Under the pieces are notes generated by a model. The model was not told the origin of the DNA. It did not search any database and worked only from the letters and a program-made list of their open reading frames with translations. Positions 26,801 to 34,670 of a DNA stretch of 64,000 nucleotides are shown here, piece by piece. Made by a program: the position numbers and the translations under genes. Numbering within the stretch: position 1 is the first letter of the stretch; each line of letters begins with the position of its first letter. The stretch comes from an uncultured Prevotella sp. (GTDB lineage: Bacteria > Bacteroidota > Bacteroidia > Bacteroidales > Bacteroidaceae): the NCBI GenBank assembly GCA_900772835.1, contig CAAGSA010000071.1:10938-74937 (forward strand). Direction: 5' to 3'.

Positions 26801-27076
26801 AACGGTATCGACGCTTCCAAGTCATACTGGGACACCGCCAAGGAGGTTGTCGACGCCTCGTTCGTGAAGGTAAAGAACATCACTCTGGGCTACACCTTCC
26901 CCAAGAAGTGGCTCTCGCCATGGGGATGCAGCTATCTGCGCCTGTATGCAACAGTGACCAACCCGTTCGTATTCACAAAATACAAGGGCTTCGATCCTGA
27001 GTGGGCAAGCGCTTCGCTGAAGAACGACGGTCCGAGTACCGTGACCTACCAGATTGGTGCAAGCATTAAGTTCTAA
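23828..27076 (+). CDS. SusC/RagA-type TonB-dependent outer-membrane transporter (second pair)
   Basis: 1082 residues from the ATG at 23828, which begins a clean signal peptide (RRALTASVLPMMCLTAFAQ). The longer start at 23756 would bury it and is rejected. Domains: carboxypeptidase-regulatory-like (TVTGTVKDAKGEPLIGV), TonB-box region LDEVVVVGYG, plug, and a barrel ending YQIGASIKF. There is no STN domain. It is clearly homologous to the first SusC in this window, with shared segments such as KLRLSYGVTGNN, but divergent in the extracellular loops, so a different or related ligand is likely. SusD follows after 20 bases. Confidence 0.95.
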   Translation: MQFLIRRALTASVLPMMCLTAFAQKTVTGTVKDAKGEPLIGVTVFVDGKPGSITDIDGNFSIPNASPSSTVKVSYIGYKDQTMTLGKSSSINIVLQEDNAQLDEVVVVGYGTMKKSDLTGSVSSVGTEKLNAKGAPSVMANLQGSTPGVNITQSTGRTNGDFNIEIRGKSSTNSNTKPLYVVDGVICDDIQFLNSQDIERIDVLKDASSTAIYGSRATAGVIMVTTKSGSNVNKTKLTKPTISYDGYYGVTKIARTPDFMSGSEFMDLRFGKFLMFTGERNARNDFYMPGGTAPTTIAQALLLKDTSDPNSGYLLKEMVANGNTYNWPDLVTQTGQSQNHYLSISGAKEGINYHFGVGYDGNEGVYKGDKQDKLNFKGSLDAKINKVISAGFSMNMAYIDNEYANDDAVKVAYRMTPFSIPYDAEGNINHLPGNKGSLGTNEHQFSDNISPLDLMKNTYKQRETWRLLGNIYLQLDLMKGLNFKTTFSPSYTNYRQGYVVGYENPDIPGKTYADKDVSSSSTTLNQHRAVSWTWDNIVNYNTRIGKDHSIGVMGLISAMSANTENYTWVANGVMSKTDWFNMGSGTFDADNSKSSYSESSMLSYAVRLNYGFQDKYLVTATARWDGSSKFADGHRWGCFPSVALAWRASEENFLKNVDWLSNLKLRLSYGVTGNNDGIGNYDTQQTVSGPIYYPFGTTTLSGYYPSSVIDKLLSWEESREINFGIDFGFLKNRINGTVDIYQKKSKDLLFDVELPLVSGGGSMKTNVGSVKNTGIEVSLNTVNIDTKDWNWTTSFTFAHNKNKVIEINGTGNDLPSSLLFVGEPFNNVYDYKWDGVVSDRDMVVPNTKIAEDKGFKPGEVVKEYDYYYKCYGWSEGSAKIVDRNGDGNINEQDKYLWRSDPVWTGSLTSNLSYKNWDFSFSLYTKQNYKVRSAFMSENVSYSRAKQGLSVDYYIPAGTLLSCDGVNADGTYVNPVYQEYTHYGDYPMIAVNNGIDASKSYWDTAKEVVDASFVKVKNITLGYTFPKKWLSPWGCSYLRLYATVTNPFVFTKYKGFDPEWASASLKNDGPSTVTYQIGASIKF

Positions 27077-27096
27077 TAAAATAAAAAGTTGATACA

Positions 27097-28926
27097 ATGA
27101 ATAAATATATATATAAGTCATTCGCTGCATTTATGGCATTAGGACTAACAATGTCAAGCTGTAGTGATTTCCTTGACGCCGAAAACAAAAGCGCCGGTGG
27201 AAATGATGCTGATTCGTATTTCAGCAAGACTCCGTCAGCACTGCTGAACACAGCCTATGCCGAGCTGAAGGACCTTGCCACCGTAATCGACATGAATGAG
27301 CACGGAACGGATATGTTCCTGAACACACGTGGCCATGCCGCCGGAGTCTTCAACGACTATACGCTCACTCCGGAAGACGCCACAGTGAAGAGCTATTACT
27401 CGAACGCATACAAGATGATAAACTATGCCAACGGCGTGATGAGCTATGCCGGAGAGAAGAGCTCTGAAACCTACGAGGCCCGCTTCCTGCGTGCATACGG
27501 TTACTATCTGCTCACGCAGCAGTTCGGTTCCGTGCCGTACATCACTACATACATCAACAGCTCCAAGCGCGACTATCCGAGAACCGACTTGGCTGAGGTG
27601 TATTCCAGCACAATAGCCGACCTGGAGGACCTCTACAAAAACTCCTCTCTTGCTGCCAACAGCCACGAGGGCAGAGCAAGCAAGCAAGCTGTTGCCGCTC
27701 TCCTGGCAAAGATGTATCTCGCTGCCGGATGGGATGTGCAGACCACTCTGGACGACGCGGCACAGGGCACATACACCGTGAACGACAAGACAAACTTCGA
27801 GCAGGCAGCCCAGTGGGCTGAGAAGGCAATCAACGGCATCGCCCTGACTATGCCTTTCGCCGACAAGTGGAGCCCGAGCAACGAGGGCAACGCCGAGGAG
27901 ATATGGTCTGTGCAATACGACAGAGACTCTTACCCCGGCGACAAGGCCACCGGCGGACACTCGCTGCAGAACAGCTACGGAGGCTACTTCGGCAACATCA
28001 CCGACTTCGGCATCAAGTATACCGGAAGCGACAACCAACCTACAGCCAAGATGATGCGCCTCTTCGACAAGGGCGACACCCGCTACGAGGGCACATTCAT
28101 GACCACTTACTACAACAGTGTGAAGAATGGTTCCGCCGCTGCCGAATGGGGCGAGAACGGCTATTATGCCTACTACAACCTCGACGCCACGAAACTTGCC
28201 ACTCATCCTATAGCATTCAAGTTCTATCCTTACTATGTTACCCAGGCTGAGGTGGAGGCAGACCTCACTGCGCGCAAGGCTCAGTTCGCCGAATACGACA
28301 ACCGCTCCGTGCTGGTTCCAAAGGCTGTACGTCTCGACGATGCAAACAATGTGCTGATATACAGCTTCGACAAGAACGGAAAGTTCACCATGACCAAGTC
28401 AAACTACGAGACTTACATCCAGGACCTGAACTCTTTCGGTAGCGTGAAGAAGTACGACGACCCCAAGTCTGACCAGGTAACCAAGGATAACGACTACCGC
28501 GACATCGTGATCTTCCACGTGAGCGACATGTATCTCGTTGCCGCCGAGGCATACTACATGGCTGGCCAGACAGGCAAGTCGCTTGAGAAGCTCAACGCCG
28601 TGCGCAGCCGTGCAGGCATACCTGCACTCTCTTCGTTCAGCGCATACACACCGGAGTACACCACTACTTCAACCTTCACCGTCAAGGACATCGACGTAAT
28701 CCTCGACGAAAGGGCACGCGAACTCTACGGCGAGCAGCAGCGCTGGGTTGACCTGCGCCGCACAAAGCAGCTCGTGCGCTACAACGTGGAGTTCAACAGC
28801 TACATCAGCAATGCTTCCGACATGGCGAACGCCAAGGGTGAATACAAGTGGCTCCGCCCGATTCCTTCAAACGAAATTTCTTCGAACGAGGGAATAAGCA
28901 CAGAGAATCAAAACCCAGGTTATTAA
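27097..28926 (+). CDS. SusD/RagB-type outer-membrane glycan-binding lipoprotein (second pair)
   Basis: A 609-residue lipoprotein with lipobox MSSC (Cys22), then SDFLDAENKSAGG, the DSYFSKTPSALLNTAYAEL RagB start, the LDERARELYGEQQRWVDLRRTKQL block and the C-terminal LRPIPSNEISSN...NPGY. It binds the glycan ligand on the surface over the SusC channel. It begins 20 bases after SusC and is followed after 21 bases by a small lipoprotein gene, so the operon has at least three genes. Confidence 0.95.
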   Translation: MNKYIYKSFAAFMALGLTMSSCSDFLDAENKSAGGNDADSYFSKTPSALLNTAYAELKDLATVIDMNEHGTDMFLNTRGHAAGVFNDYTLTPEDATVKSYYSNAYKMINYANGVMSYAGEKSSETYEARFLRAYGYYLLTQQFGSVPYITTYINSSKRDYPRTDLAEVYSSTIADLEDLYKNSSLAANSHEGRASKQAVAALLAKMYLAAGWDVQTTLDDAAQGTYTVNDKTNFEQAAQWAEKAINGIALTMPFADKWSPSNEGNAEEIWSVQYDRDSYPGDKATGGHSLQNSYGGYFGNITDFGIKYTGSDNQPTAKMMRLFDKGDTRYEGTFMTTYYNSVKNGSAAAEWGENGYYAYYNLDATKLATHPIAFKFYPYYVTQAEVEADLTARKAQFAEYDNRSVLVPKAVRLDDANNVLIYSFDKNGKFTMTKSNYETYIQDLNSFGSVKKYDDPKSDQVTKDNDYRDIVIFHVSDMYLVAAEAYYMAGQTGKSLEKLNAVRSRAGIPALSSFSAYTPEYTTTSTFTVKDIDVILDERARELYGEQQRWVDLRRTKQLVRYNVEFNSYISNASDMANAKGEYKWLRPIPSNEISSNEGISTENQNPGY

Positions 28927-28947
28927 TCTGTTAAATTAGAAATCAAG

Positions 28948-29427
28948 ATGAAAAAGATAATATGCGGACTGCTGTTTATCCTGGCATGCGGCGCAACATT
29001 CACCGCCTGCTCTGACGACGACGACGACTTGCAGAAGCACGCTACTGCTCCTGAAACGGCATCTGCCGGAACTTACTCGGGAACATGGACCAAGGCCCAG
29101 ATTGGCGCAACCACTGAACATGCCACCGGCGAGGGAACTATGGTTCTCGCAGCTGCCGTTGACGAGAATGGAAACCAGATTCCCTACGCTACCACCGTCA
29201 CGGTGAAAAGCGAGAGCCTGAAGCTCGACAAGACGAGCATCGCCAATGTGGCATGGAGCAACGACAACATGTCGTTCTCAAGCCAGGTACTCTCCAACGG
29301 CTTCGGCACAAAGTTCAGCGGACGCGTTCTCGCCGACGGTTCTGCAAGCATTTCATTCACCATAACTGAAAAGCAGGGCCGCAAGACTTTCAACTACCTT
29401 TATACATTCAAAGGCAACAAGCAATAA
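28948..29427 (+). CDS. Small lipoprotein of the SusC/SusD operon
   Basis: A 159-residue lipoprotein with signal MKKIICGLLFILACG and lipobox ending in Cys21 (TFTAC), followed by an acidic stretch SDDDDD. Such acidic runs after the cysteine are common in Bacteroidetes surface-exposed lipoproteins. The rest is beta-rich with no family I can name. Its position directly after SusD is where SusE/SusF-like accessory glycan-binding proteins usually lie, but it is shorter than those. A ligand-binding or assembly role is inferred only. Confidence 0.75.
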   Translation: MKKIICGLLFILACGATFTACSDDDDDLQKHATAPETASAGTYSGTWTKAQIGATTEHATGEGTMVLAAAVDENGNQIPYATTVTVKSESLKLDKTSIANVAWSNDNMSFSSQVLSNGFGTKFSGRVLADGSASISFTITEKQGRKTFNYLYTFKGNKQ

Positions 29428-29446
29428 AGCAATAAAAAAACTAATA

Positions 29447-29484
29447 GGGCGTGGCGGAAGCACTTCATGACTCTCCGCCACCCC
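29447..29484. terminator. Intercistronic hairpin
   Basis: GTGGCGGA (29451-29458) pairs with TCCGCCAC (29474-29481), extended by GGG/CCC flanks. It lies between the small lipoprotein and the next secreted-protein gene and lacks a T-run, so it may stabilise or attenuate the transcript. Confidence 0.5.
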
Positions 29485-29518
29485 AAATAAAACATTAACA
29501 TCAAAAATATAAATTATT

Positions 29519-30466
29519 ATGAAAAAGAGTTTACTTTTTGCTGCACTCGTTATGGGTGCCATGAGCGCAAACGCTCAGTCAGAGTATTGTGCAACTGATC
29601 CTGAATCTGCAGGCATCTCTTCTGAAGTTGCTGCCATCGCAGGCGGTACTGTTATAGGCCAGTCGGAGAACGTGACAATGAAGATTGCCTACGACGACAA
29701 CTGCAAGTCTACCCAGATCAAGTTCCAGGACTACGACAAGATCCTCATCAACGGAACAGAGTATGAGGTAGGCAACGGCGTTACCGGTTCTACCAACCCT
29801 TCAGGCCAGGCTCTTGCCGACGGCGCTTCTACTGCTCCTTCAACAGGTTTCGTTGTGCAGTTCGACGTTAAGAAGGACGGCTACCTCACAGTAATCGGCA
29901 AGATTTCTTCAAACAAGGAGTACTATGTATGGGAAGGCGATGCTACCTACGCTTCACCTATGGCCTACACTCTGGCAATGGACTTCTCTGCTGCTGCCAA
30001 GGCAGACGCTCCCACTCTGAAATACTCTATCCCTGCAACAAGCGAGGGCTACGTGGATTTCGCTGCTGCCGACATCACTACATATCTGAACGGCACAAAG
30101 TTCTTCTGGCCTGAGCAGATAATCTTCGGTGCTGAGTCTGCAATCAAGAAGAACGGCGTAGGTGTCATCACATTCCCTGTATTCGCAGAGGCTGGTTCAT
30201 ACCTCGTACATGCTGCCGGTTCCAAGATTTCCACCTGCGGTGCAGTATTCACGACAGAGCCTGTAACATCAGTTATTCTGAAGTCTACAGCCACTGAGAA
30301 TACTCCTGCCGACTGTATCCTTATCGGCGATGCCACTGGCATCAGCAGCGTTGCCGCTTCTCAGGCCGACGCCAAGGCACCTGTGTACAACCTGGCTGGC
30401 CAGCGCGTGAACGCTAATTTCAAGGGTATCGCTATCCAGAACGGCAAGAAGTTCATGGTTAAGTAA
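29519..30466 (+). CDS. Secreted protein with T9SS-type C-terminal tail
   Basis: A 315-residue protein with a signal peptide (KKSLLFAALVMGAMSANAQ) and beta-rich body. The end, PVYNLAGQRVNANFKGIAIQNGKKFMVK, has the YNLAGQRV and xGKK(F/V)xVK pattern of Bacteroidetes C-terminal sorting/Por-type tails. It is probably exported and attached to or released from the surface. It follows the SusC/SusD/lipoprotein operon by 91 bases and is ended by a strong terminator, so it may be its last member. The function of the body is unknown. Confidence 0.75.
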   Translation: MKKSLLFAALVMGAMSANAQSEYCATDPESAGISSEVAAIAGGTVIGQSENVTMKIAYDDNCKSTQIKFQDYDKILINGTEYEVGNGVTGSTNPSGQALADGASTAPSTGFVVQFDVKKDGYLTVIGKISSNKEYYVWEGDATYASPMAYTLAMDFSAAAKADAPTLKYSIPATSEGYVDFAAADITTYLNGTKFFWPEQIIFGAESAIKKNGVGVITFPVFAEAGSYLVHAAGSKISTCGAVFTTEPVTSVILKSTATENTPADCILIGDATGISSVAASQADAKAPVYNLAGQRVNANFKGIAIQNGKKFMVK

Positions 30467-30536
30467 TACACAAACATTGAGCGCATATTTTTTTCATATT
30501 GTCGCCTCTTGAACAAGCCGCGGCAATAGCATAACG

Positions 30537-30584
30537 GAAACTGCACCATAACAGCAAATGCTCTATGGCGCGGTTTCTTTTTTT
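30537..30584 (+). terminator. Intrinsic terminator of the second SusC/SusD operon
   Basis: GAAACTGCACCATA (30537-30550) pairs with TATGGCGCGGTTTC (30564-30577) with one mismatch and one G-U pair, followed by seven T residues. Confidence 0.8.
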
Positions 30585-31035
30585 ATATACAATCCCGAAA
30601 CTTCGGTTATTCAGCTTACCCCCAAAAAACGGTTATTAGTCCGTTAAACCCTAAATCGGTCATTAAAGCTTGCTTGTACTTTGTTTTTTTTTATAAGAAA
30701 TGAACAACATTCTATAATCCTGAAATTCCTGACAGAAAATTAATTCGTGGAAAAATTCGTGGATAATTTATGATAATTCGTGTTCAAAAAAATCATAATG
30801 AATTACCGCACACCAAGGCAGGAGGAAAAACAAATTAACATCCGTTTACGTTCTGCACCAATTAATTTAACACGCACATTTCGAAATTATTTACATTGTT
30901 CTTTACTCTTATTTCCCAATCCTGCCCGTTGCACGGTTTTCCGCTCCGACGAGCCTCCGGCAAAGCGCGGATATCTGTCGCTTTTTATTACAAAATCACT
31001 CAAAATCACCTCCGGGAACGGCTCATACCCCCACT

Positions 31036-31101
31036 CGTTCATCAAAAACTTTTTGATCGTTCATAACGAACGGTTAAAGCGTTCATTACGAATGACCGAA
31101 A
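31036..31101. repeat. Three exact 22-bp units beginning CGTTCAT
   Basis: CGTTCAT occurs at 31036, 31058 and 31080. Each unit also holds its own mini-palindrome: ATCAAAAACTTTTTGAT, CGTTCATAACGAACG and TCATTACGAATGA. The whole 30585-31313 stretch otherwise has no convincing gene; AATTCGTG also occurs three times at 30742, 30754 and 30775. Confidence 0.65.
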
Positions 31102-31313
31102 AGTTAGCCCTATTCTCCAAGAGCAAAAAACATATCCCATTGAAACACAACACTTTACGCGAAGCGGAAAATTTTGCGATTTTTCCGCACACTAATTCTT
31201 TTTTTCGCAAATACGCCATTCTCAGAGCGCGGAAGACACCATTATTTAACACTTCGGAAACGCAAATATGTTAAAAACAGTTTAAATCAGCCGCACGACA
31301 GCACTCGCCACGC

Positions 31314-31961
31314 CTACAGCTGTCCGCTCTCCACGAGCCTCACCACGCGCTCCGTCTCGCGGTCCTCGCCCTCGGGGTCGTATTTCTTGGTGAGGCTCGC
31401 GCCGAATGTCCAGGCGAACGCCTGGTAGAATCCGGCACGTATGGGGCCGAGGAACGCCTTTATCAGCTGATACGTGGAAGAGTTGCACTCGCGGTAGACG
31501 AGCTTTATGAGCAGCTTGCCCTGCGCAAAGGTGAGCTTCTTCATCCTCGGCATATACTCCTTCTTTATGCATTCCTCCACGAGCTTCAGATGCTTGTCCT
31601 TCGCCTTCTTGTTGGGCAGCGTCTGCAGATATTCGTAGGTCTCGATTATGATGTGGTTCACTTCCTTGGCTATGGGCAGCACCTTCTTCACGTTGTACAC
31701 CAGCCGCGTGTAGCGGCGGCGCGCCTTCTCCGACTTGAACACCTGCGGCGGATACACGTACACGTTGTTCAGCTCCACATACTGTATGCTGTCGCCGGCG
31801 TGCATCACGCGGCCCACCTTCACCATGGGCACGAACGTCGGACTCTCCATGTCCACCTCTCTGTCTTCCGGCTTCACGTCGCTTTCTATCTGCGCCGCCG
31901 CCGGCAGTGCGGCAATAGTGAGCAGCGTTGTCAGTATTATCGTCAGTATCTTTCTCATCAT
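31314..31961 (-). CDS. DUF4294-like periplasmic protein
   Basis: 215 residues from the ATG at 31961 (MMRKILTIILTTLLTIAALPAAAQ is a clear signal peptide). An upstream in-frame start at 32054 adds 31 residues without signal character and is rejected. The mature part begins acidic and then has the YVELNNVYVYPPQVFKSEKARRRYTRLVYNVKKVLPIAKEV core I associate with DUF4294 proteins of Bacteroidales, which have no known function. It is monocistronic and convergent with the preceding SusC operon. A TACTTTTG box (31966-31973) lies immediately before the start, which would make the mRNA almost leaderless. Confidence 0.75.
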   Translation of the reverse strand: MMRKILTIILTTLLTIAALPAAAQIESDVKPEDREVDMESPTFVPMVKVGRVMHAGDSIQYVELNNVYVYPPQVFKSEKARRRYTRLVYNVKKVLPIAKEVNHIIIETYEYLQTLPNKKAKDKHLKLVEECIKKEYMPRMKKLTFAQGKLLIKLVYRECNSSTYQLIKAFLGPIRAGFYQAFAWTFGASLTKKYDPEGEDRETERVVRLVESGQL

Positions 31962-32345
31962 GTGGCAAAAGTAATGATAATAGTGCAGTTTACGTTGTTC
32001 TCCCCCCACATTTAACAGAATTTTGTTTACGCAGAGATTATGGAAACCGTTCATTGTCGGAAGACAACAAGTCGGATATTTTCTTATTTACTAAAACATA
32101 ACGCTGTTTTCCCATCGTTCACTCCAGTCTCTTTCGGGATAAAGGCATAATCCAAGCAAGCCCTAATTACCGATTTGGATTGAAGCATGGAATGCAAATA
32201 GCCTGGCATTACTACATTCGTCACACCGTATGGCCCATATAATAATATGTATGCAAGAAAGATAAACAGGCAAGTGACGGGAAACGACCTGTTCTGAAAA
32301 GCTACGCCTTATAATACGGCAGACGACAACCGGTCAGGCTAATGA

Positions 32346-32382
32346 ATCAAAATTTGCAATTCTTTTCCTTGCAAATTTTGAT
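32346..32382. promoter_or_regulatory. Perfect 14-bp inverted repeat at the phosphoglycerol transferase promoter
   Basis: ATCAAAATTTGCAA (32346-32359) and its exact complement (32369-32382), loop of nine bases. The right arm contains the -33 TTTG (32377-32380), so a protein or structure here would block the promoter. The rest of 32055-32345 shows nothing recognisable. Confidence 0.6.
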
Positions 32383-32407
32383 TTGTATACGGTTTGCACT
32401 ACCTTTG
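32377..32407 (+). promoter_or_regulatory. Promoter of the LtaS-like gene
   Basis: TTTG (32377-32380), a 19-base spacer, TACCTTTG (32400-32407). Transcription would start near 32414, 41 bases before the ATG. Confidence 0.7.
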
Positions 32408-32454
32408 CCGCATAGAAACATTACAACTGGAAAAAATTTACTACAACTGGAAAA

Positions 32455-34401
32455 ATGAAAACGAACAAAAGATTTATTTTGTCCGTGGGATGGCTGTTGG
32501 CGTCGCATGCAGTGGCACTCGGCTTTCTCACGCTGTTTCGCATTGTGGAATTCATCTGCCTGCACTCGATGGTCACCGACACGCAGGCAAGCGCGGCAAG
32601 GGCATTTCTCAACGGACTGTGGTTCGACAACGTGACGGCGTGCTACGTGCTGCTGCTGCCGCTCGCTGCAGTGGGCGCGACGGCTGCCGCAGGATACACA
32701 CCGAAAAGACTGCGGCAATGCGCCATGTGGTGGTTCGCGGCACTGTACGCCATAGTGTTCATGGCATCGGCGGCAAACACGCCATACTTCCAGTATTTCT
32801 TCAAGAACATCAACTCGTCGATATTCGAATGGTTCGGCTATGCTGCCACCACGGCGGGGATGGTGTTCCAGGAGAAATCGTACATACTGCACATTGCGCT
32901 CTACTTCGTCTTCACCACCGCATACATATTGATAATGGTATATATGCGACGGTTCTTCGACAGGAAGATTGACAGCTGCGCGAAAGACCGCCGGCAGCCG
33001 CTGATGATAGCGGCGAGGGTGGCGGCAGTGGGGTGCCTCGTGCCGCTCTGCCTCTTCGGCATACGCGGCAGGAGGGGATACAACCCTATAAAAGTGAGCC
33101 AGGCATACTACTGCGATGACCCCTTCCTGAACCAGCTCGGCATCAACCCGGCATTCAACCTGCTCACCAGCACGCTCGACGACATGCGCCGCGAGAACCG
33201 CGACCTGCACCTCATGGCTGACAACCGTGCGGTGGGCATCGCACGGCAGGAACTCGGCATCAGCGGGGCAGCGGACAGCATGCACGTGGTGCGCCGCAAC
33301 ATCATGGCGGCTGACGGAACACCGCAGAAGCGCAACGTGGTGGTGATTCTAATGGAATCCATGTCGGCAAGCCTGCTCTCCACCTTCGGACAGGAGCAAC
33401 ACCTCACGCCCACGCTCGACTCGCTCTACAGCCATTCACTCGCCTTCACACGCTGCTACAGTGCCGGAATACACACCAACCACGGCATGACGGCATCGCT
33501 GTATTCATTCCCCGCAATGATGTTCCGCAACCTGATGAAGGGCACCGTGACGCCACACCGCACGGGAATACCAACCGTGCTGAAGCACTACGGCTACCAC
33601 AATATGTTCTTCATGACCCACGAGGCGCAGTACGACAATATGAAGGCGTTCTTCACCACCAACGGCTACGACGAAATCTTCGCACAGGAGAACTACCCCA
33701 AGGAGGAGGTGGTGAACAGCTTCGGCGTTTCCGACCACTATCTCTTCACCTACGCCCTCAACACCATCAACCGGCGTGCAGCCACCGGCAAGCCGTTCCT
33801 CGCCACGCTGCTCACCATCAGCAACCATCCGCCATACGTCGTCCCATCTTTCTTCAAACCCAAGAGCCGCGAGCCGGAAAGCCAGATAGTGGAGTATGCC
33901 GACTGGGCTGTGGGCGATTTCCTGAGGAAGGCAAGCCGCGAGCCGTGGTATGCCAACACCATTTTCGTAATCCTTGCCGACCACGGCAAGCTCGTGGGCA
34001 AAGCCACCACCGAAGCACCGGAATCCTACAACCACATACCGCTGCTCATCTTCGGTCCCGGAGTGCCGGTGATGCGCTACGACGGTCTCGCCACACAGGT
34101 GGACATTATGCCCACGCTGCTGTCCATGCTCAACATGAGCTACGAATACGACGGTTTCGGACAGGACCTGCTCCACGCTCCGCGCACGATGGTGTTCTAT
34201 TCTGCCGACAATCAGATTATCGCACGCAACGACAAGCTGGTATACGTATACAACCCGAAGATGCAGAAAAGCTTCTGCTATTCTGTTCTCCCCGATGGCT
34301 CTCTGAAGGAGACAGCCATGACAGCCGCCTTCAAACCGCTGCAGACATACGTGTTCGCAATGATCCAGACGGCACAGTTCGCACTGAAAAAGCAGAGATA
34401 G
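32455..34401 (+). CDS. LtaS/OpgB-type phosphoglycerol transferase (sulfatase superfamily)
   Basis: A 648-residue inner-membrane enzyme. Four to five transmembrane helices occupy roughly the first 185 residues. A periplasmic alkaline-phosphatase-fold domain follows, with NVVVILMES (about 295-303, metal-binding E), the nucleophile region GIHTNHGMTASL (about 337-348, candidate Thr) and VILADHGKL (about 505-513, metal-binding D/H). The family moves phosphoglycerol or phosphoethanolamine from a phospholipid to a glycan, or cleaves sulfate or phosphate esters. In this envelope-rich setting a phosphoglycerol-type decoration is likely. It is monocistronic with its own promoter. Confidence 0.85.
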   Translation: MKTNKRFILSVGWLLASHAVALGFLTLFRIVEFICLHSMVTDTQASAARAFLNGLWFDNVTACYVLLLPLAAVGATAAAGYTPKRLRQCAMWWFAALYAIVFMASAANTPYFQYFFKNINSSIFEWFGYAATTAGMVFQEKSYILHIALYFVFTTAYILIMVYMRRFFDRKIDSCAKDRRQPLMIAARVAAVGCLVPLCLFGIRGRRGYNPIKVSQAYYCDDPFLNQLGINPAFNLLTSTLDDMRRENRDLHLMADNRAVGIARQELGISGAADSMHVVRRNIMAADGTPQKRNVVVILMESMSASLLSTFGQEQHLTPTLDSLYSHSLAFTRCYSAGIHTNHGMTASLYSFPAMMFRNLMKGTVTPHRTGIPTVLKHYGYHNMFFMTHEAQYDNMKAFFTTNGYDEIFAQENYPKEEVVNSFGVSDHYLFTYALNTINRRAATGKPFLATLLTISNHPPYVVPSFFKPKSREPESQIVEYADWAVGDFLRKASREPWYANTIFVILADHGKLVGKATTEAPESYNHIPLLIFGPGVPVMRYDGLATQVDIMPTLLSMLNMSYEYDGFGQDLLHAPRTMVFYSADNQIIARNDKLVYVYNPKMQKSFCYSVLPDGSLKETAMTAAFKPLQTYVFAMIQTAQFALKKQR

Positions 34402-34437
34402 AAACACAGAAAGCAACTTTTTGTCGATATTCCCTCC

Positions 34438-34466
34438 GGAATGCCAGTTCGTCCCACTGGCATTCC
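34438..34466. terminator. Hairpin after the LtaS-like gene
   Basis: GGAATGCCAGT (34438-34448) with its exact complement ACTGGCATTCC (34456-34466), loop TCGTCCC, 36 bases after the stop. No T-run follows. Confidence 0.5.
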
Positions 34467-34622
34467 CCCTGCAGGCAATCATTTGGGGATTGGAGAAACA
34501 GCCTATGTCCGCAACCCGCCAACGAAGGCTATCTCTCTAATTCTCAAATCATTCTGAAAATAAAAAAGAAAACTTTTTATCATAAAAATGCGCTAATTCT
34601 CCGCATTTTTTGTTTTTTTTAT

Positions 34623-34630
34623 TACTTTTG
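34623..34630 (+). promoter_or_regulatory. -7 box of the large surface protein gene
   Basis: TACTTTTG followed by CACG matches the -7 consensus; the expected start is near 34637, 34 bases before the ATG. The -33 region is a T-run without a clear TTTG at the right distance. Confidence 0.55.
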
Positions 34631-34670
34631 CACGTATATATTCATTATCTATTACTAATTAATAACGCGT

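Noticed and set aside
30780..31274. 164-residue plus-strand ORF in the gap after the second SusC operon
   Set aside because: Composition is unlike neighbouring proteins, there is no family motif, and it runs through the 22-bp repeat units and palindromes; it looks like a chance open frame.
32055..32345. Search for a gene or RNA in the gap before the LtaS-like gene
   Set aside because: No ORF with convincing start, no tRNA-like fold and no repeat was seen in this stretch.
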